Source of the DNA: Symbiodinium natans
Lineage: Eukaryota > Sar > Dinophyceae > Suessiales > Symbiodiniaceae
Direction of reading: 5' to 3'
Length of the DNA stretch: 64,000 nucleotides
Assembly: GCA_905221605.1 (NCBI GenBank)
Contig: CAJNDS010002776.1
Coordinates: 1 to 64,000, forward strand
Of the stretch, positions 1 to 11,300 are shown piece by piece. The translations under genes were made by a program, and so were the position numbers. Under the pieces are notes generated by a model that had not been told where the DNA came from, made no database searches, and saw only the letters and a list, made by a program, of their open reading frames with translations. The stretch's first letter is position 1; every line of letters begins with the position of its first letter.

Positions 1-1440
1 CTTCTTTCTCCTTTCCCTATGTATGAGAAAAGAAGACAGAAAAGGAGAGAGAGCCCCCTGCAATTGGGAATTTCCCCAGAAGAGAGAAAGCGAAAGGGAT
101 GCCCCCACAACTTTCACGTTTTTCATAAGAATGTAAGCACCAAGAGAGAAGAGAAAGGAAAAGATAATAGCGAGGAAAGAGGCAAGGAAACACAGGAGGC
201 AGCCCCTCCGCTTGCTTCTTGAATGAAAAAGACATCGGAGAAATGGAAACATGAAATTGAGAGGGAAGTTGCGCTTTTCCTTGCTGAAGAACAAAGCAAT
301 TCCAAAGAACATGGAAAGCACAAGGAATGTACTGGGAAAGGTAGGGAAAGGGATTCTTCCCTCTGACTTTTTTGCTTTCCTTCAATCTGCGATGTAAAGG
401 GAAAAGATGCAGCGGACAGGTTTGAAAATACAGGCAGGTGATCTTTTTTCCTTATTGTCATCATTGTCTCATTTTCTCAGTGGGAAACGTCTCATTTTCT
501 CAGCGGGAAACGTAAAGTCCAAAAAGATAAACGAAAGAAAGTAGGGAAGAGTGGGAAGGTTCCTTTTTGTGGTGAGAAGGTAGTCGGAAAGCAACAGGAG
601 ACTCCTCTTTCATTCTGTTTACCCCTACCTCTTATAGTCTTTTCGGAAGGAAGAGGGAAGAACATACGCGGATAGGAAGGCAGCCTTTCTTTGATGGGGA
701 AAGGAAAGGGATGCGCTGCCCCCTCAATTTTCATGTTGATGGGAATGTAAGCAACGGGAGAGAAGAAAGGAAGAGAGAATAGCGAGGAAAGAGGCAAGGA
801 AACACAGGAGATTAGGAGTCAGGTTCCGGTGATTGATGTTCGTCTCTTGTCTTCTTTTTGAGAAGGTCGCTTTTGGTTGGAGGAAGAAGTCCGCCTTCCA
901 TTTTGAAGAATCTGCAAAGATAGGAATTGAAGAAATCACAAGAGACACGGATAGAGGACATTATAGACATGATTCTTTCTTATTCATTCATCTTCTTTCT
1001 TCTTTCCCTATATGAACACAGAACAAAGACAAGGAGAGAGAGCCTCCTGCAATTGGGAATTTCCCCAGAAGAGACAAAGTGAAAGGGATGTCCCCCGCAC
1101 CTTTCACACTTTTGAGAAGAATGTAAGCAACAGAAGAGAAGTGAAAGGAACTCATAATAGTGAGCAGGGAGGCGAGGAAAGACTGGAGGCAGACCTTCTT
1201 TCCGGGTGAGCAGGACGAAACAAGAGAATGTAAAGATGTAAGTCGGGAGGGAGGCTGGTAGCCGTTCCTTTCTTTTCCGAACCAAAGACAAAGAGGAAGG
1301 AATGCAGGATAGCGCGTAGGATCGCGTAGGAGAGTACGGTGTGTTTTTGTCATTTTTTGGAGATGATACCGCGGTTTCTGGGTACTCTTTTCTCCTGCAT
1401 CTGAAGGCATTCTCACGTACCGTTTTTTATTTGATTTTAT
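1..1440. repeat. Purine-rich region with diverged long direct repeats
   Basis: No gene is supported here. The + strand is strongly purine rich (AAGAGAAGAAAGGA-like). A block at about 1-230 recurs, diverged, at about 1000-1210: both contain GCAATTGGGAATTTCCCCAG followed by GAAAGGGATG and AGAATGTAAGCA. A third partial copy lies at about 730-800 (AATGTAAGCAACGGGAGAGA, then AATAGCGAGGAAAGAGGCAA, also at about 170-190). The open frames on both strands look like a by-product of the purine bias. Confidence 0.6.
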
Positions 1441-1547
1441 ACTACACGGGCCCCCAAATTGGTCAATTTTTGCGATTTTTTACTATGTTGTAGGATTCTT
1501 TGAGCAAATTTTCAGTTTTTACTGATTCTAAGCTAAAAAAGTACATT

Positions 1548-3358
1548 TAAAATTATTAAAATTATTAAAATTATTAAAATTATTAAAATTATTAAAATTA
1601 TTAAAATTATTAAAATTATTAATTTCTGCCCTGGGAGGCTCCCGGAAAATTAAAATTATTAAAATTATTAAAATTATTAAAATTATTAAAATTAGTAAAA
1701 TTATTAAAATTATTAAAATTATTAATTTCTGCCCTGAGAGGCTCCCGGAAAATTAACATTATTAAAATTATTAAAAGTATGGAAATTATTAAAATTATTT
1801 CTGCCCTGAGAGGCTCCCGGAAAATTATTAAAATTATTAAAATTATTAAAATTATTAAAATTATTAAAAATATTAAAATTATTAAAATTATTAAAATTAT
1901 TAATTTCTGCCCTGAGAGGCTCCCCGAAAATTAAAATTATTAAAATTATTAAAATTATTAAAATTATTAAAATTATTAAAATTATTAAAATTATTAAAAT
2001 TATTAAAATTATTAAAATTATTATTTTCTGCCCTGAGAGGCTCCCTGAAAATTAAAATTAGAAAAAATATTAAAATTATTAAAATTATTAATTTCTGCCC
2101 TGACAGGCTCCCGGAAAATTAAAATTATTAAAATTATTAAAATTATTAAAATTATTAAAATTATTAAAATTATTAATTTCTGCCCTGAGAGGCTCCCGGA
2201 AAATTAAAATTATTAAAATTATTAAAAATTATTAAAATTCTTAAAAATTATTAAAATTATTAAAATTATTAATTTCTGCCCTGAGAGGCTCCCCGAAAAT
2301 TAAAATTATTAAAATTATTAAAATTATTAAAATTATTAATTTCTGCCCTGAGAGGCTCCCCGAAAATTGAAATTATTAAAATTATTAAAATTATTAAAAT
2401 TATTAAAATTATTAAAATTATTAAAAGTATTAAAATTATTATTTTCTGCCCTGAGAGGCTCCCGGAAAATTAAAATCATTAAAATTATTAAAATTATTAA
2501 AAATTATTAAAATTGTTACAATTATTGAAATTATGAAACCATTAATAGTTAAAATTTTAATAATTTTAATAATTTCAACAATTTGAATAATTTTAATAAT
2601 TTTAATTTTCCGGGGGTCTCTCAGGGCAGAAATTAATAATTTTAATAATTTTAATAATTTTAATAATTTTAATAATTTTAATTTTCCGGGAGCCTCCCAG
2701 GGCAGAAATTAATATTTTTAATAATTTTAATAATTTTAATAATTTTAATAATTTTAATTATTTTAATAATTTTAATTTTCCGGGAGCCTCTCAGGGCAGA
2801 AATTAATAATTTTAATAATTTTAATAATTTTAATAATTTTAATAATTTTAATAATTTTAATCATTTTAATTTTCCGGGAGCCTCCCAGGGCAGAAATTAA
2901 TATTTTTAATCATCTTAATAATTTTAATAATTCTAATAATTTTAATAATTTTAATAATTTTAATTTTCCGGGAGCCTCTCAGGGCAGAAATTAATATTTT
3001 TAATAATTTTAATAATTTTAATAATTTTAATAATTTTAATAATTTTAATAATTTTAATAATTTTAATAATTTTAATACTTTTAATAATTTTAATTTTCCG
3101 GGAGCCTCTCAGGGCAGAAATTAATAATTTTAATAATTTTAATAATTTTAATAATTTTAATAATTTCAATAATTTTAATAATTTTAATTTTCCGGGAGCC
3201 TCTCAGGGCAGAAATTAATAATTTTAATAATTTTAATATTGTTAATAATTTTAATTTTCCGGGAGCCTCTCAGGATTATTAAAAATATTAAAATTATTAA
3301 AATTATTAAAATTATTAAAATTTTTAAAATTATGAAAATTATTAAAATTATTAATTTC
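1548..3358. repeat. AT-rich composite satellite in inverted blocks
   Basis: Long runs of the 9-mer ATTATTAAA alternate with a conserved GC-richer spacer of about 27 bp, TTTCTGCCCTGAGAGGCTCC followed by CGGAAAA. From about 1548 to 2540 the spacer reads in this orientation about ten times. From about 2540 to 3275 both 9-mer and spacer appear as reverse complement (GGGAGCCTCTCAGGGCAGAA), about eight times. From 3275 the first orientation returns. The block is therefore a large imperfect palindrome with arms of about 0.8-1 kb. The small open frame of repeated KLL/KII is the 9-mer translated, not a gene. Confidence 0.9.
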
Positions 3359-3489
3359 TGCCAACGTCCTTTTGAAATCCGACCGTAGGGTCTATTTAGA
3401 AGCCGTGCTCTTCTAGGTTTATTACATTTAGGTATATGGACCTGTATTATAAATCACAAGCCCCAGCTTCTAAATAGACCCGGTTTTGC

Positions 3490-3780
3490 TCACACACGGG
3501 GGGGGGGATGATAGCGTCCAGGACCAGGCTTCCTTGTTTGTGACACTAACCATTCAAGCAACAGCATTGGGCTCCAGCAGCCATTCAAGCAACAGCACTG
3601 GGCTCCAGCCTGTTGATTCTGGGTCTCGGGGGGGGGGGGGGGATGAGAGCGTCCAGGACAAGGCTGCTTTGTGACACTAACCATTCAAGCAACAGCATTG
3701 GGCTCCAGCAGCCCTGCAAGCAACAGGATTGGGCTTCAGCCTGTTGAAACTGGGTCTCGGGGGGGGGGGGGGGGAAGATC
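3490..3780. repeat. Two tandem copies of a ~140-bp unit with G tracts
   Basis: The unit contains GCGTCCAGGAC, TGTGACACTAACCATTCAAG, CAACAGCATTGGGCTCCAGC, CCTGTTGA and TGGGTCTCGG, and begins with a G tract of 9-16 bases. Copies start at about 3497 and 3637, and a third G tract follows at about 3759. A smaller internal duplication (CATTCAAGCAACAGCA) lies inside the first copy. No coding evidence. Confidence 0.75.
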
Positions 3781-3884
3781 GCGAGCTTTTAGCCATGAAT
3801 CTGAGCCGAGAGACATGTGACGACGACCGTTCTGATGAGGACCCCTGAACCAGCTCTTTCCGAATCCACGAATCCGGCTCCTGC

Positions 3885-4495
3885 CATCCGCAGTTTCCGA
3901 ATCCGCGTTTTCCAGTTGCCTGAATCAGCTGGTTTCCGAATCCGCGTTTTCCAGTTGCCTGAATCAGCTGGTTTCCGAATCCGCGTTTTCCAGTTGCCTG
4001 AATCAGCTGGTTTCCGAATCTCGTTTTCCAGTTTCCTGAATCAGCTGGTTTCCGCATCCGCGTTTTCCAGTTGCCTGAATCAGCTGGTTTGCGAATCCGC
4101 GTTTTCCAGTTTCCTGAATCAGCTGGTTTCCGAATCCGCGTTTTCCAGTTTCCTGAATCAGCGGTTTCCAGTTTCCGAATCCGCGTTTTCCAGTTTCCTG
4201 AATCAGCTGGTTTCCGAATCCGCGTTTTCCAGTTTCCTGAATCAGCTGGTTTCCGAATCCGCGTTTTTCAGTTTCCTGAATCAGCGGTTTCCAGTTTCCG
4301 AATCCGCGTTTTCCAGTTTCCTGAATCAGCTGGTTTCCGAATCCGCGTTTTCCAGTTTCCTGAATCAGCTGGTTTCTCGAATCCTGGTTTCCCGAATCCG
4401 CGTTTTCAGTTTCCGAATCCGCGTTTTCCAGTTTCCAGAATCAGGGTTTTCCAGTTTCCGAATCCGCGCGTTTCCAGTTTCCGAATCCGCGGCTG
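3885..4495. repeat. 39-bp minisatellite (GTTTCCGAATCCGCG unit)
   Basis: About 15 tandem copies of a unit made of GTTTCCGAATCCGCGTTTTC, CAGTTTCCTGAATCAGCTG and variants, including shorter units lacking the CTGAATCAG part. The period of 39 bp is a multiple of three, so the + strand is open for up to 251 codons as a 13-residue repeat (FRIRVFQFPESAG). I read this as translated satellite rather than a gene: there is no start context, no domain and no unique sequence. Confidence 0.85.
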
Positions 4496-4533
4496 ACCGA
4501 CCAAATAGCTGTCCGGGTTTAAAAGTAAATTGT

Positions 4534-5096
4534 GGCGCGAGCTATCTGGTCAATTTCAAAGAGCTCAATTAATTTTATCGCTACACGACCCGCCTCGGCC
4601 CGGCCCAGCGCATCTGCGTGAGCAGGGTGACTCCGCAAGTCGCTGGACCTCAAGCAAAAAGGGTTGGGTGTAGGGTTTAGGGTTGAGGGCCTAGGGCTCA
4701 AGGTTTACGGTTTGGGGTTTGGCTTGGATGAATTCGTAAAAGGAAGGGGGGGGGGGTGGGGGGGCAAGGGGGGTGTGGGGGAGGGGGGACCTGCCCTGGC
4801 GAACCGTCCGCTTTCAGATCGTGGTTGCCTAGGGGGGGTACCCATCCAGGCAAGAAAAGGCCCAGGTGGCTTCGGGGGCAGGATTTCGAGAGGGCTGCCT
4901 GTTCTCACAACCTATACACCTTCGGCCCGAGGCCTCGGCGGATTTACTTAGAAAACCCGGACATTTTTCGCCATGTCTTGGCGCAAGCTAGTTCTTCAAG
5001 CTCTCAAGCTCTTTGGACTTGACCAATAGCTCGCGCCAAAGCACGGCGAAAAATGTCCGGGTTTAGCTCTTTGAACTTGACCACATAGCTCGTGCC
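4534..5096. mobile_element. Element with ~32-bp inverted ends and an internal hairpin
   Basis: Positions 4534-4565 (GGCGCGAGCTATCTGGTCAA then TTTCAAAGAGCT) and 5065-5096 (AGCTCTTTGAACTTGACCAC then ATAGCTCGTGCC) are near-perfect inverted repeats about 500 bp apart. Nested inside is a second inverted pair, 4953-4984 and 5033-5064 (AAACCCGGACATTTTTCGCC against GGCGAAAAATGTCCGGGTTT), which would fold as a 32-bp hairpin. The interior has a CGCCTCGGCC/GGCCCAGCGCA motif also at 34828, degenerate TTTAGGG motifs (4664-4720) and a G-rich tract. No transposase is visible. It resembles a non-autonomous DNA element; target-site duplications were not identified. Confidence 0.5.
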
Positions 5097-6110
5097 AAAA
5101 CATGACGAAAAATGACTCTACATGCCTTTCGGGCTCTCCACTATGGAAAACATGTTGAAAGCCTAAGAAACCGATGAAGAAAAAACCCGAAAAATTAAAG
5201 CGAAAGTCAGATGCAACTAAACGCCTTTACAGCAAACATGCCTAAAGCCGAAAAACGTCTATGGGACGCTCTCTAAACGACCCTCGTTTAAGGGGAGGTC
5301 TAACCCCACGAGCACGAAGGGAGGGGACATGCAGACAAGCCTCTAGGGCCCACACCAAGCCCTATGAGCACGAAAGTTGTGGGACATGCGACAAACGTCT
5401 CGGGCCCGCACCTGGCCCGAAGCTAGCAACGTGACGTCATTGCCATTTGTTTTCATCGGCAATTTCCTTTGACAAACGGGCGCACCATACAATGCCAGAG
5501 GCCTGGACTTGACGCCGCTCTCTACTTCCCCTTCTTCCCGGTTTGGTTATCAGTATGATATTCCGCCAAACGGGGTACAGGGATGTAAGCCCGGCTGCTA
5601 TTTGAAAACCTGGGGCTAGACATTTTTTGGCACGGGCTGTTCGCACAAAAAGAGGGGGGGATGTTCTTGAAACAGTCTTCTCGCACAAACAGAGGGTGGT
5701 TTAAGCAACTTCAGCGAACTAGTGGTCGTTGCAACGAAATGAAGACGAAATGCAAGCAAGAAACTCCGGGCGGAATCATTGCGGCGACATGAAGACGAAA
5801 TCAACAGAAAAACCAGGTGGAGCCATTGCGACGAAATTAAGACGAAATGAACGGAAGACATCGGAATCCTGGCAACGAAATGAGCCTAACCACGGGCACG
5901 AAGGGGGGGGAATGTGACAAACCTCTAGGGCCCTCGCAGGACCTAAATCTGTGTTTCAAGTGTGACTAGGCCGGAGTTTACGGTTTGCGCCCTTTGGTTT
6001 ACTCACTCGTGGCCGCAGAGTTTAAGGGGCATGTTTATCCTTTCATGGGACTACATCCATATTACTTTGTTGGAATTGAAGAGTCTGCGCAGAAGACCCT
6101 GGAGGTTTGT
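5097..6110. other. Non-coding stretch with degenerate GAAATGAAGACGAAAT repeats
   Basis: No supported gene. At 5735-5885 a motif of the type GCGACGAAATGAAGACGAAAT occurs about four times with sequence drift. Fragments of the satellite that follows (GAGCACGAAGGGAGGGGACATG, i.e. its reverse complement) are scattered through 5310-5400 and 5890-5940, so this looks like decayed satellite border DNA. Confidence 0.5.
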
Positions 6111-8320
6111 CACATGTCCCTCCCTTGGTAATTAAGGTTTAGTGAGGGCCCTAGAAGTTGGTCGCATGTCCCTTCGTGCTCGTAGGGTTTGGTAAGGGCA
6201 CTAGAGGTTTGCCTCATGTCCCCTTTCTTGTGCTCGTAGGGTTTGGTGAGGGCCCTAGAGGTTTGTCACATGTCCCTCCCTTTGTGCTCGTGCTGTACGT
6301 GTTCCTTGGCGTCTGATCGGCATCTCCTCCTTCCCCCACTGAGAGGTCATGCCAATCCCCGGATAGTCGACTTTCTGGGGCTCCAGGGCAATTTTGGGTC
6401 GCGTGGCCGAGCTAGCAATGTTGTCCTGAAGGGACTTGCGCCGCTCCAGCCGACGCCTTGTGAGCCCTGGGGGGATTTGCTCAGGAGGGTGGCCGGAGGC
6501 CCCAAGCTTGCTCCAGCTTTCGTTGAGCTCGGTTGGGGGGGTTTTTGGCCCCGAAGGACACGGTTTTCCCGTTCAACTGCATTGTCGTACAGAAGACTGT
6601 CGCCTGCTTGTGCCAAAGAGCCCAGGTTGCTCTGAGAGTTGGCTCGTAATTAGGGTTTAGGGCGAGGCTTGTCGCATGTCCACTCCCTTCGTGCTCTTAG
6701 GGTTTGCTGAGGGCCCTAGAGGCTTGGCACATGCACTCTTTCTTGTGTTCGCAGGTTCGGTCAGGGCCCCATTGTGCTCGTAATTAGGGTTTAGTGAGGG
6801 CCCTAGAGGGGTGTCGCAAACCCTACGAGAAAGAAGGGAGGCGACATGCGACAAACTTCTAACTCGATCACCAAACCCTACGAGCACAAGGGAGGGGACA
6901 TGTGACAAGCTTCTAGGACCCTCAGGGAACCCTACGAGCACAAGAAAGTGGACATACATGCTGAGGGCCTAGAGGTTTGCCGCATGTCCCCTCCCTTGTG
7001 CTCGTAGGGTTTGGGTGCGGGAGTTAGAAGTTTGTCGCATGTCCCCTCCCTTCTTGCTCGTAGGGTTTGCTGAGGGCCCTAGAGGTTTGCCGCATGTCCC
7101 CTCCCTTGTGCTCGTAGGGTTTGGGTGAGGGAGTTAGAAGTTTGTCGCATGTCCCCTCACTTCTTGCTCATAGGGTTTGCTGAGGGCCCTAGAGGTTTGC
7201 CGCATGTCCCCTCCCTTGTGCTCGTAGGGTTTGGGTGCGGGAGTTAGAAGTTTGTCGCATGTCCCCTCCCTTCTTGCTCGTAGGGTTTGCTGAGGGCCCT
7301 AGAGGTTTGCCGCATGTCCCCTCCCTTGAGGGTTTGGGTGCGGGAGTTAGAAGTTTGTCGCATGTCCCCTCCCTTCTTGCTCGTGTGGTTTGCTGAAAGC
7401 CCTAGAGGTTTGCCGCATGTCCCCTCCCTTGTGCTCGTAGGGTTTGGGTGCGGGAGTTAGAAGTTTGTCGCATGTCCCCTCCCTTCTTGCTCGTGTGGTT
7501 TGCTGAAAGCCCTAGAGGTTTGCCGCATGTCCCCTCCCTTGTGCTCGTAGGGTTTGGGTGAGGGAGTTACAAGTTTGTCGCATGTCCCCTCCCTTCTTGC
7601 TCGTAGGGTTTGCTGAGGGCCCTAGAGGTTTGCCGCATGTCCCCTCCCTTGTACTCGTAGGGTTTGGGTGAGGGAGTTAGAAGTTTGTCGCATGTCCCCT
7701 CCCTTCTTGCTCATAGGGTTTGGTGAGGGTCCTAGAGGTTTGCCGCATGTCCCCTCCCTCGTGCTCGTAGGGTTTGGGTGAGGGAGTCAAAAGTTTGTTG
7801 CATGTGCCCTCCTTTCTTGCTCGCAGGGTTTCGTGAGGGCCCTAGAGGTTTGCCGCATGTCCCTTCCTTTGTGCTCGTAGGGTTTTGGTGATCGAGTTAG
7901 AAGTTTGTCGCATGTCCCCTCCCTTCTTGCTCGTAGGGTTTGCTGAGGGCCCTAGAGGTTTGCTGCATGTCCCCTCCCTTGTGCTCGTAGGGTTTGGGTG
8001 AGGGAGTTAGAAGTTTGTCGCATGTCCCCTCATTTCTTGCTCGTAGGGTTTCGTGAGGGCCCTAGAGGTTTGCCGCATGTCCCCTCCCTTGTGCTCATAG
8101 TGTTTAGGTGAGGGAGTTAGTTTGTCGCATGTCCCCTCCCTTCTTGCTCGTAGGGTTTGGTGAGGGCCCTAGAGGTTTGCCGCATGTCCCCCCCCCCCCT
8201 TTGTGCTCGTTTAGAAGTTTGCCACATGTCCCCTCCCTTCTTGCTCGTAGGGTTTGGTGAGGGCCCTAGAGGTTTGCGGCATGTCCCCTCCTTTGTGCTC
8301 GTAGGGTTTTGGTGATCGAG
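6110..8320. repeat. 60/120-bp satellite with TAGGGTTT motif
   Basis: Tandem array with the higher-order unit GAGGGCCCTAGAGGTTTGCC, GCATGTCCCCTCCCTTGTGC, TCGTAGGGTTTGGGTGAGGG, AGTTAGAAGTTTGTCGCATG, TCCCCTCCCTTCTTGCTCGT, AGGGTTTGCT. It consists of two related 60-bp halves (A ends GTGCTCGTAGGG; B ends CTTGCTCGTAGGG). The array is regular from about 6960 to 8200 and degenerate before that. An unrelated segment (6300-6640) interrupts the early part, and at 6820-6950 copies are in the opposite orientation. Each half carries TAGGGTTT, reminiscent of the TTTAGGG telomere repeat. No coding evidence. Confidence 0.9.
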
Positions 8321-11300
8321 AAAATGTGGGGGTAGCCGGTGCGGCAGCAGAAGACGTGCATCGAGGTCGACAAATTTTGACCAACAATCTGCCCATACTG
8401 ATCCAGATCATTCACAGTTCTGAACGTCATACGAGTTCCTGTAGCATCCGATTGCCAAGTAACTGCAGCAGTCACAACCTGCAGAGTATCTGACGCCGTT
8501 GCTGGATGCCGCGTAGTGCGCATGACGCTTGAGTATGACATGCCAATTCTGAGCCCAAGCACTATGACATGAAGACCACTAGCCAATGACAACAAAACTG
8601 AGGTTCAGTAGTTTGGGACAAGGGAGTCCCAATCTTGAATGGCACTGAAATTGAAGAATAGCGACATATGTTTTTGGATGTTAGGTATTCAATTCTGGCA
8701 GTCAACACGTCCGGTTCAAATGGTCCCGATTCAAGCGGATCCAAGAAAATCGGTTTGCATCGAGAAGGCATTTGGAAGCAGATGGTTCACAGATGATGCC
8801 AGACGTCAATGCCTAGCAAGGTAGCCGATGCTTCCGTGAGTGTGGCGTTTGAAAGGTGTTGAAAAGGTTCCCTGCTTTGTTTGGGGGGGGAGGGGTGGGG
8901 GGCGTATGGGGCTTCTGAGGTATTGCATCCATCCGTTCCAGGGAAGCGAGAGGCCTTCATATTCTTGATGCTTCTCCGGCATGAGCTGCCACTCTTGGGG
9001 AAATGTGTGTGGCAGACCGAGCGATGGCACGGAACTGATCAATCACGTGCAATGCGACCGAGGCCCCATCTAGAATCCACATGCCACCTAGTTCCACATC
9101 CGAATCGCCGGCATGTGCAGGTCGCAAGGCTTTGAGATTCCGTGTGGGTGATCCGGACCAGCTTGCCAGAGAGGAGCTTGTGCCATGTGCTATGCCATGC
9201 TATGTGGCGGCACAGGGGCTGCAGGGAATGCAGCATAAGCTGAGCCGAGCACCGAAGGCGAGGGCAGCCGTGTGGTTCAAGGAACGTGCGATCGCCATGT
9301 CAATAACAGGGTCACAAGGGTACCAATCGTAGGTCGCTCAAAAGGGATAATTCTCCGCAGTCCTGTCAGTACTTGCAGGGTGTTGAGCCTCGCAGGAGCC
9401 CAAGCTGAAGAAGGCATTGGGCAACCCTTTGATACCAGTTCCGCAGGAGGACCGGCGTCAGTTCCTCTGCGCGCTTGCGTTGGGGCCCTTTTGTTGGTTC
9501 TCTCCCTGCGCCGGGCCCTGGTGCCGGTGCCGGGCCCCAGCCCTCGTCCCTCAAAGCAGGCATTCTCAATGTGTCTGTGCGCGCACGCAGAGGCTACAAA
9601 GCGCGCAAAGGTGTGGCAGATGCTGATGATGACGATGACGATGATGTTGGCATATGTTGGTGGTGATGCCGGTGACAACCCCCGCGATGTGGCAAATACC
9701 TCCGACTTCTCTCTGTGTAAGAAAGGCCCCACCGAGTCCTGCAGACCACAACAGAACCACCACCTTCGAACTTGGAGACAGAGCATCAGGGGGCGAGCAT
9801 CTTGAGCATCTTGAGCATCTTGCGCCGGCTTTCGTGCCTTCGTCTGTGGTGTCGAGAAGTGGGCCAGCAGCACCGCACGAAATACCCGCTGGCGTCAGGG
9901 AACTCTGCGTTTGAGGCAATGATAGCGCGCTCCGCACAGTGCGTGCCGCGGTAGGACCAATGAAGGTGTGTGCGTGTGCATATGAATGTATGAGTAATTT
10001 GGTGAGTGCCATTGAAGACTGGAGAGTGGAGTGGGCTCCGTTGAGTCGGGATGTGAAGGAGCCGTGCTCCTACTACGGCGAAGGCAAGTCGCAGAGCCTC
10101 GAGCTTGGATATTCTGCAGCTACCCAGCCCACGAGCTTGATTGAGGCTGTAGCAGCGATGTTATGTATCACATGTATCACAAGTGTTCTCGAAATCTCTG
10201 AAGGATACTCTAGGAGATGGGAGAAACGACGAGTTAGATGTTGGCACAGTTCACTGTACGGACCATGGCATCGAACAGAGCAATCGCAATCTCGCAATCT
10301 CGCCGTGACCAGCGTAGCGACCTGAAAACCGACATCTTCGTACAACTACGATGAATTGATTGTAGTGAACTTACTCCATATACCTCGGTGTTAGTGTTAA
10401 GTTCTAAGTGCTTCTTACGCCGCAGCACGGCTTTCCACAGGTTCTGCCCTCTGCGTTTTCTGGCTGAGTTAGGGCAGCTGATTTCGTCAGGTTCACGGCC
10501 AGGCAAGCCTTGCCTACCACCTCCGCCGTTCTGGCCGTACACTGGCACGGCACTCACATCTGAACTCACATGATGCACTAGTGATCACGTCTTGTCACGC
10601 AATCTCCTTTCTTTGTCCATGTTTTTTTTTAGTCGCGGTATCCATCAACCGTTCCGTCGAATCATCCATGCATCCATCCGTGTACTTACTTCTTTATGCC
10701 TCTTCTTGATTTTTAAATTCCATGGGAAGAGAGGGGCGGGTTGGGCATCCATCATCTCCGAATCTGCCCTTCTTTCTGTTTGCAAGGATGAGTTCGTGTC
10801 TCAATTGCCTCCATCATAGCGAATGTGGCCCATGGGGCATGAGCACGCGGTTGGCCGGACACTGACGAAGCCAGGGAGGGAAGGCTGCCCACCACTATGG
10901 CTCTGTGTATCGAATCCAGCGCTAGTGACATGGCGCTCGAAGTCACAAGGAACGAAGCCACTCGCAAGCAACGTTGTTTTCGATGCTTCACCTTAAGTTG
11001 CTTCACGTTTGTCGCTTTTCGCTTTCATGCTCATCCGCGATATTCAATGCGATTCTCTGACTCTTCGCTACTTTGCCTGCGACTTCCCAGCTCAGGCAGC
11101 TCTCATCTTGTATCAGCTGACTTTCAGTCGTGGTTGTACAGCTCCGTTACGTAACATAATTAACATAATGTGTTCTGTTTGTTGCATTCGAAGATCTCAA
11201 GGCGTAACGGAGTGGAGGACAGAGCTCGGCAGCCGCATTTTAGCCGCTGTCACGCACGGGCCTCAGATGCGGCCTCATGCATAAACTGACAGTGAACTCA

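Noticed and set aside
1548-3358. CRISPR-like alternation of conserved repeat and spacer
   Set aside because: The variable parts are runs of one AT 9-mer, not unique spacers. Orientation flips midway, there are no cas genes and the context is eukaryotic.
3817-4572. 251-codon + frame
   Set aside because: It is the 39-bp minisatellite translated; period divisible by three, no unique domain.
9272-9873. Overlapping + (177 codon) and - (198 codon) frames
   Set aside because: Conflicting frames in GC-rich DNA with an ATG/GAT trinucleotide run; neither shows a domain or splice pattern.
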